A stretch of DNA of 64,000 bases from positions 5,642,001 to 5,706,000 of the forward strand of contig NZ_CP197246.1 in the NCBI RefSeq assembly GCF_052076145.1, read 5' to 3'. The DNA is from Kitasatospora sp052076145 (GTDB lineage: Bacteria > Actinomycetota > Actinomycetes > Streptomycetales > Streptomycetaceae). The notes under the pieces are model-generated. The model had not been told where the DNA came from and did no database searches. It saw only the letters and a list, made by a program, of their open reading frames with translations. Positions within the stretch are counted from its first letter, which is position 1. The number at the start of each line of letters is the position of its first letter. Shown here piece by piece: positions 58,958 to 64,000 of this stretch. Made by a program: the position numbers and the translations under genes.

Positions 58958-60064
58958 CTAGTACTTCCGTACGGTTGCTGCCTCGGCGAGGGCCAGCAGG
59001 ACCGAGCGGGCGGGGCCGTCGGCGAGGGGGGCGGCGTCGAGGGCGGCCATCGACTGCTGCATCAGGACGTCTATCCGCTGCTCCACCGCGTCGGCGGCGC
59101 CGCTGCGCTCGATCAGGGACCGCAGTACCGGGATCTCCTCGGACGTGAGGTCTGCGGCGCCGAGGCGGGAGTCGAGGTGGCGGGCGTCGGTGGGGGCGAG
59201 GCCCAGCATCGCGTGGGCGACCAGCAGGGTGCGCTTGCCCTCCCGGAGGTCGTCCCCGGCGGGCTTGCCGGTGACGGCGGGGTCGCCGAAGACGCCGAGC
59301 AGGTCGTCGCGGAGCTGGAAGGCCTCGCCGAGCGGCAGGCCGAACGCCGAGTAGGCGTCGACGAGTTCGGGCCCGGCGCCGGCCAGCAGGGCGCCGACCT
59401 GGAGCGGGCGCTCGATGGTGTACTTCGCGGACTTGTAGTGCAGCACGGTCTGCGCCCGCTCCAGCGCACCCGCGTCGGCCGAATCCCCGGCGACGGGCTC
59501 CAGGACGTCGAGGTACTGGCCGACCATGACCTCCGTCCGCATCAGGTCGAAGGCGGGCTTCGCCGCGAGCACCCGCTCGGCGGGCAGCCCGCAGCGGTTG
59601 AAGAGCTCGTCGCACCAGATCAGCAGCAGGTCACCGAGCAGCAGCGCCGCCGAGGCGCCGTACTGCTCCCGGTCGCCGCGCCAGCCGCTCTCCCGGTGCA
59701 GGGCCTCGAAGCGGCGGTGCACGGAGGGCAGGCCGCGCCGGGTGTCGCTTCGGTCCATCAGGTCGTCGTGCACCAGGGCGCTGGCCTGGAGCAGTTCAAG
59801 GGCGGCCGCCGCCTGGGCGATGCCCTCGGTGCGGGCGTCGCCGCCCGCGCCGCGCCAGCCCCAGTAGCAGAACGCGGGCCGCAGCCGCTTGCCGCCGTCG
59901 AGCAGGAACTCCCGCAGCGCGTCGGTGGCGGGCGCCAGTTGGGGGGAGACCTTGGAGAGCAGGACGGTCTGGCCGTCCATGAACTCCGCGAGCGCCGCGT
60001 TGACGCGCTCGCGCACGGCCTCCACGTCGATGGGGCTGGCCGGGCGGCTGGTGGACGAGGGCAC
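58958..60064 (-). CDS. Polyprenyl diphosphate synthase (likely GGPP or longer)
   Basis: 368 aa from GTG 60064 (GGAG upstream). First aspartate-rich motif H-D-D-L-M-D-R-S-D-T-R-R-G and second D-D-L-L-G-V-F-G-D hold Mg and the allylic diphosphate. The residues four and five before the first motif are small (Ala, Ser), which leaves room for a product of C20 or longer. The frame is open to 60223 but that end would overlap metF. Divergent from metF. Possible uses: menaquinone side chain, or carotenoid with the desaturase at the window end. Confidence 0.92.
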   Translation of the reverse strand: MPSSTSRPASPIDVEAVRERVNAALAEFMDGQTVLLSKVSPQLAPATDALREFLLDGGKRLRPAFCYWGWRGAGGDARTEGIAQAAAALELLQASALVHDDLMDRSDTRRGLPSVHRRFEALHRESGWRGDREQYGASAALLLGDLLLIWCDELFNRCGLPAERVLAAKPAFDLMRTEVMVGQYLDVLEPVAGDSADAGALERAQTVLHYKSAKYTIERPLQVGALLAGAGPELVDAYSAFGLPLGEAFQLRDDLLGVFGDPAVTGKPAGDDLREGKRTLLVAHAMLGLAPTDARHLDSRLGAADLTSEEIPVLRSLIERSGAADAVEQRIDVLMQQSMAALDAAPLADGPARSVLLALAEAATVRKY

Positions 60065-60179
60065 GAGAGAAGGCTCCGGATCGCTGGGGTGACAAGTCAG
60101 CGTAACGGGGCGCGCGTCAACCGCCGTACCGAGCCGATCCCCCCGGGCGTGACACGGAGTCTCACAAGATGGACACGGA

Positions 60180-60210
60180 TTGCCGACGCGTTCGTCGGCA
60201 CCGCTAATCT
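60180..60210 (+). promoter_or_regulatory. metF promoter with an embedded palindrome
   Basis: -35-like TTGCCG (60180-60185), 19 nt, -10-like TAATCT (60205-60210), 6 nt before the ATG, so the mRNA may be leaderless. A perfect 8-bp inverted repeat, TGCCGACG-CGTT-CGTCGGCA (60181-60200), fills the space between the two elements and is a likely repressor site. Confidence 0.55.
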
Positions 60211-60216
60211 GCCAGC

Positions 60217-61131
60217 ATGGCACTCGGCATCCCCACCACCAGGACAGACCACGCTCTCACCGTGCGCGAACTGCTGGCGGCGGGGCACCGCTCGTTCTCG
60301 TTCGAATTCATGCCTCCGCGCACCGAGGTCGGCGAGTCCAAACTCTGGGACGCGATCCGCCGGGTCGAGGCCCTGGACCCGAATTTCGTCTGCATGACGT
60401 ACGGCGCCGGCGGCTCCTCGCGCGGCCGCACCGTCGACCTCGTCGGCCGGATCGCCACCGAGACCACCCTGACGCCGGTCGCCCACCTCACCGCCGTCGA
60501 CCACTCGATCGCCGAGCTGCGCAACATCATCGGCCAGTACGCCGACCAGGGTGTCCGCAACGTGCTGGCCGTCCGGGGAGACCCGCCCGGTGACCCGAGC
60601 GGCGAGTGGGTGCGCCACCCCGAGGGCGTCACGTACGCCTACGAGCTGGTCGAGCTCATCCGTGGCATCGGGGACTTCTGCGTCGGCGTGGCCGCCTTCC
60701 CGCTGATGCACCCGCGCTCGGACAACTGGGACGACGACATCAGGCACTTCGTCGCCAAGTGCCGGGCGGGCGCCGACTACGCGATCACCCAGATGTTCTT
60801 CGAGCCCGAGGACTACCTGCGGCTGCGCGACCGCGTCGCGGCAGCGGGCTGCGAGGTGCCGATCATCCCGGAGATCATGCCCGTCACCAACGCCCGCCAG
60901 CTGGAGCGCTTCCCCGAGCTGAGCGGCTCGCCGTTCCCGCCCGAGCTGGAGCGCCGCCTGCGCGCCGTCGCGGACGACCCCGCCGCGCTGCGGGCCGTCG
61001 GCATCGAGCACGCCACCGCGATGGGCGAGCGGCTGCTCGCCGAGGGCGCCCCCGGCCTGCACTTCATCACCCTCAACCACTCCACCGCGACGCTGGAGAT
61101 CTACCAGAACCTCGGCCTGCACCAGCGCTGA
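60217..61131 (+). CDS. metF: 5,10-methylenetetrahydrofolate reductase
   Basis: 304 aa. It makes 5-methyl-THF for methionine synthesis. Family landmarks: F-S-F-E-F-M-P-P-R (catalytic Glu), Y-G-A-G-G-S, H-L-T-A-V-D, V-L-A-V-R-G-D-P-P, Y-A-I-T-Q-M-F-F and I-I-P-E-I-M-P. No SAM riboswitch is seen ahead of it, unlike the desulfurase at 19.9 kb. The promoter abuts the start codon. Confidence 0.95.
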   Translation: MALGIPTTRTDHALTVRELLAAGHRSFSFEFMPPRTEVGESKLWDAIRRVEALDPNFVCMTYGAGGSSRGRTVDLVGRIATETTLTPVAHLTAVDHSIAELRNIIGQYADQGVRNVLAVRGDPPGDPSGEWVRHPEGVTYAYELVELIRGIGDFCVGVAAFPLMHPRSDNWDDDIRHFVAKCRAGADYAITQMFFEPEDYLRLRDRVAAAGCEVPIIPEIMPVTNARQLERFPELSGSPFPPELERRLRAVADDPAALRAVGIEHATAMGERLLAEGAPGLHFITLNHSTATLEIYQNLGLHQR

Positions 61132-61225
61132 CGCAGATGTGGGCCGGGCGGGCTCCAGCCTGTACAGTCGCCGCACGCGCGGGCCCCTGCGCGGGCGAGG
61201 GCGGTACGTCACCGGAGGCACCAGG

Positions 61226-61951
61226 ATGAGCATCGGACACCTGCTGCTGTACGCCGCGCTCGTGGTGGTCGCCGTCTGGCTGGTCGCCGAGCTGCTCCTC
61301 CAGCACCGCGCCCCCGTGCACTGGCGGGCCCTGGCACTGGCGGGCTTCCTCTGCGTGGTCGCCGGGATGGCGCTCGGCTCGGTGCCGGTGATCGGCGCCG
61401 GTGCGGCGGCCTTCGCGGTCGGCCAGGTCTTCGTCACCCTCGCGGTCAAGCAGGGCCGCCCGGTCGGCTGGTCGCTCCGGCGCCCCGACGGCAGCCTCCC
61501 CGGCCCGCTGGCCCGGGTGCCGCTGCTCGCGGCCGCGACCGGCGGCGCCGCAGTGGCCGCTGCCGCCGTCGTCGTCGAGCCGGTCGGCGAGGTCGGCCCG
61601 GTCGAGGTGGAGCAGCCCGCCGAGCCCTTCGCCCAGATGCAGGAACTCACCCCGGACGACGGCATCTACTCCGAGGCTCCGGCCCCCGGCGGCTACGACT
61701 ACAGCCAGCAGTACTACCAGCCCGACTACGGCCAGCAGCAACAGCAGCAGCAGTGGCAGGAGCAGCCGGTCGGGTACGGCTACGAGCAGCAGCAGTACCA
61801 GTACGAGGGCCAGTACCAGGACCCGTACGCGCAGCAGCAGCCGCAGCAGCAGGTCCAGCCCCAGTACGAGTACCAGCCGCAGCAACCGCAGCAGCAGCAG
61901 CAGCAGCAGTGGGACTACCAGCCGCAGTGGGACCAGCAGCAGCACGGCTGA
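61226..61951 (+). CDS. Membrane protein with Gln/Tyr-rich low-complexity tail
   Basis: 241 aa from ATG 61226 (GGAGG upstream). Two or three helices in the first 75 residues (L-L-L-Y-A-A-L-V-V-V-A-V-W-L-V-A-E; A-L-A-G-F-L-C-V-V-A-G-M-A-L-G), another hydrophobic part at about 105-125, then from about residue 155 a tail made almost only of Gln, Tyr, Pro, Glu and Gly. The tail holds runs of up to seven Gln. Such tails are prone to assemble or phase-separate. Function unknown. Confidence 0.8.
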   Translation: MSIGHLLLYAALVVVAVWLVAELLLQHRAPVHWRALALAGFLCVVAGMALGSVPVIGAGAAAFAVGQVFVTLAVKQGRPVGWSLRRPDGSLPGPLARVPLLAAATGGAAVAAAAVVVEPVGEVGPVEVEQPAEPFAQMQELTPDDGIYSEAPAPGGYDYSQQYYQPDYGQQQQQQQWQEQPVGYGYEQQQYQYEGQYQDPYAQQQPQQQVQPQYEYQPQQPQQQQQQQWDYQPQWDQQQHG

Positions 61952-61970
61952 CCCGCGCGCAGGGGGCTGA

Positions 61971-62246
61971 TCAGGACTCGTATCCCTCGACCTGGGCGGC
62001 CGGGCGGACGTGCGCCGCGTCGGGGTTGTCGCCGTACTCGGTGCGGGCGCGGCGCTGCCGCAGCAGGTCCCAGCACTGGTCGAGCTCGACCTCCAGGGCG
62101 GCCAGGTCGCGCTGGGCCTGTTCGGCGTCGGCCTGGCCGGAGGCGATCCGCTCGCGGAGCTGCTTCTCGGCGTCGACCTTGGCGCTGATCGCCGACAGGA
62201 TGTCGGCGTCGGTGTGCTGCTGGCTGCGCTGCTGGAAGTCGGACAT
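61971..62246 (-). CDS. DUF2630-type small helical protein
   Basis: 91 aa from ATG 62246. Coiled-coil-like helices with the family pattern D-A-D-I-L-S-A-I, A-L-E-V-E-L-D-Q-C-W-D-L-L-R-Q-R-R-A-R. Found widely in actinobacteria; function unknown. It converges on the Gln-rich membrane protein gene with 19 bp between. Confidence 0.85.
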   Translation of the reverse strand: MSDFQQRSQQHTDADILSAISAKVDAEKQLRERIASGQADAEQAQRDLAALEVELDQCWDLLRQRRARTEYGDNPDAAHVRPAAQVEGYES

Positions 62247-62356
62247 CTCGGCTCTCCGGTGCGTGGTGGGCTGGGCGATCACCGCTCATCCTGGGCCCGT
62301 GGGCGGCCGCCCGCATGCCGGGGAACAGGCGCGTCGCCGCGTTGGTTGCAGGGCCC

Positions 62357-62671
62357 ATGAGCTACGAGGAGTACCAGCGCGCGAACCTGTTCTTCGACTC
62401 GAAGGACTTCATCGGGGCGGCCGCCATCCTGACCCCGATCGTCGAACAGCAGCCGGACAACCGCGCTGCCGTCGAGCTGCTCGGGCGGTCGTACTTCCAC
62501 AGTGCTCAGCTGGGCCGCGCCGAGCGGGTCTTCCGCCGCCTGATCGAGCTGGACCCGGGCAACGGCTGGGCCTACGAGGTGCTCGGGCGGACGCTGGAGC
62601 GGCGCGGCGAGGCCACGAGCGGGGCCCGGTACCGCAAGCTCGCGGCCGCGATGGGGGTCGAGGCGGCGTAG
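62357..62671 (+). CDS. Tetratricopeptide repeat protein
   Basis: 104 aa from ATG 62357. Three TPR helix pairs: A-N-L-F-F-D-S-K-D-F-I-G-A-A, A-A-V-E-L-L-G-R-S-Y-F-H-S-A-Q-L-G-R-A and W-A-Y-E-V-L-G-R-T-L-E-R-R-G-E. No other domain and no signal peptide. TPR proteins hold partners together; the partner is unknown. It is divergent from the DUF2630 gene. Confidence 0.85.
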   Translation: MSYEEYQRANLFFDSKDFIGAAAILTPIVEQQPDNRAAVELLGRSYFHSAQLGRAERVFRRLIELDPGNGWAYEVLGRTLERRGEATSGARYRKLAAAMGVEAA

Positions 62672-62701
62672 GCACCTGACCCGGGCCTCAGGCCGGGGGT
62701 G

Positions 62702-64000
62702 TCAGGCCGGGCCGAGTTCCGTCGCCAGGATGGAGGCGGACATGCCCGCGCGGGCGAGACCGCCGCCCGGGTGGGCGGTGGCGCCGATCAGCCGCAGGCC
62801 CGGGAGCGCGGTGGCCCCGGCCGGGGCCAGGAAGGCGCCGTCGGCCCCGGCGAGCGAGGGCGGGGTGTGCGGGCCGAGCTCGGCCGGGGTCAGCAGCCTG
62901 CGCCACAGGACGCGCTCGCGCAGGTCCAGGCCGGCCCCCGCGAGGTGGGCCAGCAGGTGGTCGGCGTACGCCTCGAAGTCGGCCGTGGCGAGCTGCGGCA
63001 CGGTGACGGTGAGGGTGACGGCCTCGTGGCCGCTGTCCGGTACGAGCGTGGGGTCGTCCGGGCGGTGCACCTGGACGGTGGGGTGCTCGGGCAGCGCCGG
63101 GGCGGTGGTGAGCGCCGCCAGCTCCCGGTCGTTGTCGTGTGCGTGCACCACGGTGCGGAAGGGCGTCCCGGGTGGGCGGGCGCCGCGCAGCGCGAGCAGG
63201 CAGCTGAAGCGGCTCCAGCCGACGCCAGGCGCGGCAGGTGCGGCGGGCGCCGGGCCGGGGGCGATGCTCCGGCCGTACAGCTCACGCTGGTCGATCGCGG
63301 AGAGCACCAGGTCGGCGGCCAGCCGTTGCCCCCCGGCGACGACCCCGCAGGCCCGCCCCTGCTCGACCAGCACCTCGGCGACGGGTGCGTCGAAGCGGAA
63401 CTCCACGCCGCGCTGCTCGCACCGCCGGTGCACCGCGTCGGCGAGCGCCCGCAGCCCGCCGCCGACGTACCAGACGCCGAACGACTGCTCCATGTACGAG
63501 AGCACGGCGGCCCCCGCCGGGGCGGTGCGCGGGTCGAGGCCGAAGCGCAGCGCGTGCTCCTGGAGCAGCGCGGTGAGGCCGGGGTGGCCGCCGAGTTCGC
63601 GGGCCGCGACATCGGCCAGTGTCCGGGTCGGGCGGGCCAGCCGGGCGAGGCCGCGGCGGGGCGCCGCCGGGTAGGGGTCGGTGTGCAGCGGCCGCGGGTC
63701 GGTGGGCAGCGGCTCCTCCAGCAGCGGGCGGCGGGTCGCCTCCCAGACCGCGCGGGCCCGGTTGGACACTGCCCCCCAGCGCTCGCCCGAGCCGGGCCCG
63801 AAGGCGGCGTCCAGGGCCTGTCCGACCCCGCCGCGCGAGGCGTTGGGCAGCAGCAGATCCGTGCCGTCGGGGAAGAGGTGCCGGCTCTCCGGCTCGACCG
63901 GAGTCAGCGTGACCAGCTGCTCCAGCGGCTCCCGCCCGGTCTTCAGCGCCAGGTCCCGGTACACGGCGGGCAGCGTGAGCAGCGTCGGCCCGGTGTCGAA
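62702..64000 (-). CDS. Phytoene desaturase (CrtI)-family FAD oxidoreductase, 5' end cut
   Basis: The frame stays open to the window edge (F-D-T-G-P-T-L-L-T-L-P at the end), so the N-terminal FAD motif lies outside; the visible ATG at 63964 is internal. Typical parts: the F-D-T-G-P-T-L substrate-cap start, a middle Y-M-E-Q-S-F-G-V-W-Y-V-G-G-G-L strand, and the C-terminal P-G-G-G-L-A-R-A-G-M-S-A flavin motif. CrtI-like enzymes desaturate or isomerise carotenoids. The polyprenyl synthase 2.6 kb away could supply precursor, but the genes between are unrelated, so a true carotenoid cluster is not shown. Confidence 0.85.
   Translation of the reverse strand, partial: FDTGPTLLTLPAVYRDLALKTGREPLEQLVTLTPVEPESRHLFPDGTDLLLPNASRGGVGQALDAAFGPGSGERWGAVSNRARAVWEATRRPLLEEPLPTDPRPLHTDPYPAAPRRGLARLARPTRTLADVAARELGGHPGLTALLQEHALRFGLDPRTAPAGAAVLSYMEQSFGVWYVGGGLRALADAVHRRCEQRGVEFRFDAPVAEVLVEQGRACGVVAGGQRLAADLVLSAIDQRELYGRSIAPGPAPAAPAAPGVGWSRFSCLLALRGARPPGTPFRTVVHAHDNDRELAALTTAPALPEHPTVQVHRPDDPTLVPDSGHEAVTLTVTVPQLATADFEAYADHLLAHLAGAGLDLRERVLWRRLLTPAELGPHTPPSLAGADGAFLAPAGATALPGLRLIGATAHPGGGLARAGMSASILATELGPA

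Noticed and set aside
58958..64000. Carotenoid biosynthetic cluster (polyprenyl synthase plus CrtI-like enzyme)
   Set aside because: metF and four unrelated small genes lie between, on both strands, and no phytoene synthase or cyclase gene is seen; the link cannot be supported from this window.

Overview
The window is GC-rich chromosomal DNA from an actinomycete of the Streptomyces/Kitasatospora type. The signs are strong G/C third-position bias, frequent GTG and TTG starts, an actinobacterial QcrCAB-CtaCDEF respiratory chain, a MacRS-type two-component pair, and glkA preceded by a DUF5304-type small gene. From memory, much of the order (erpA, adenosine-kinase-like gene, ctaC-ctaF, qcrBAC-ctaE, trpD, NlpC/P60, PimB-like GT4, fadD, SRPBCC, ArsA-like, DAHP synthase, PASTA kinase, Rv2175c-like, polyprenyl synthase) follows the conserved core around M. 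tuberculosis Rv2173-Rv2204c. This is therefore core chromosome, not an island. I see no rRNA, tRNA, insertion sequence, prophage or CRISPR array.

Layout. 1-8 kb: end of a quinone-oxidoreductase-like gene, an Lrp regulator and PLP decarboxylase, a GNAT protein, erpA behind a SigR-like promoter, a lipoprotein, a PfkB kinase and a cysteine desulfurase-TusA fusion. 8-18 kb: aerobic respiration, with ctaC-ctaD-ctaF (+) converging on ctaE-qcrC-qcrA-qcrB (-), separated by an L,D-transpeptidase and a GntR regulator. 18-25 kb: a degenerate receiver-like protein, trpD, a SufS-like desulfurase under a SAM-IV riboswitch, an Lrp sensor domain, a rhomboid protease, a zinc-ribbon protein and a NYN protein. 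24.6-30 kb: three consecutive NlpC/P60 hydrolases, the middle one behind a c-di-AMP (ydaO) riboswitch, then a secreted zinc peptidase. 30-44 kb: GT87 and PimB-like mannosyltransferases, acyl-CoA ligase, SRPBCC, a P-loop-less ArsA-like protein, glkA, an EEP-family protein, LtrA, an esterase, PlsC and MacSR. 44-48 kb: a fused TrpEG preceded by a Trp leader peptide and attenuator, divergent from class II DAHP synthase. 48-54 kb: iron storage (bfd/bfr), a sulfite-oxidase-like protein, and a five-gene run of RDD, PASTA kinase, WXG-like protein, small protein and LOR-like protein. 54-64 kb: thiamine genes (thiO-thiS-thiG behind a TPP riboswitch; thiE across the way), polyprenyl synthase, metF, small hypothetical genes and the 3' end of a phytoene-desaturase-family gene.

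The most striking property is dense RNA-level control: SAM-IV, c-di-AMP and TPP riboswitches plus a Trp attenuator in one 64 kb stretch. Several promoters are placed so that the transcript would start on the start codon (trp leader, aroH-type gene, Rv2175c-like gene, metF). Four copies of a long GC-rich palindrome sit at gene ends. The best candidates for undescribed biology are the kinase/WXG/LOR-like run, the ArsA-like protein without a Walker A motif, and the SAM-controlled desulfurase.
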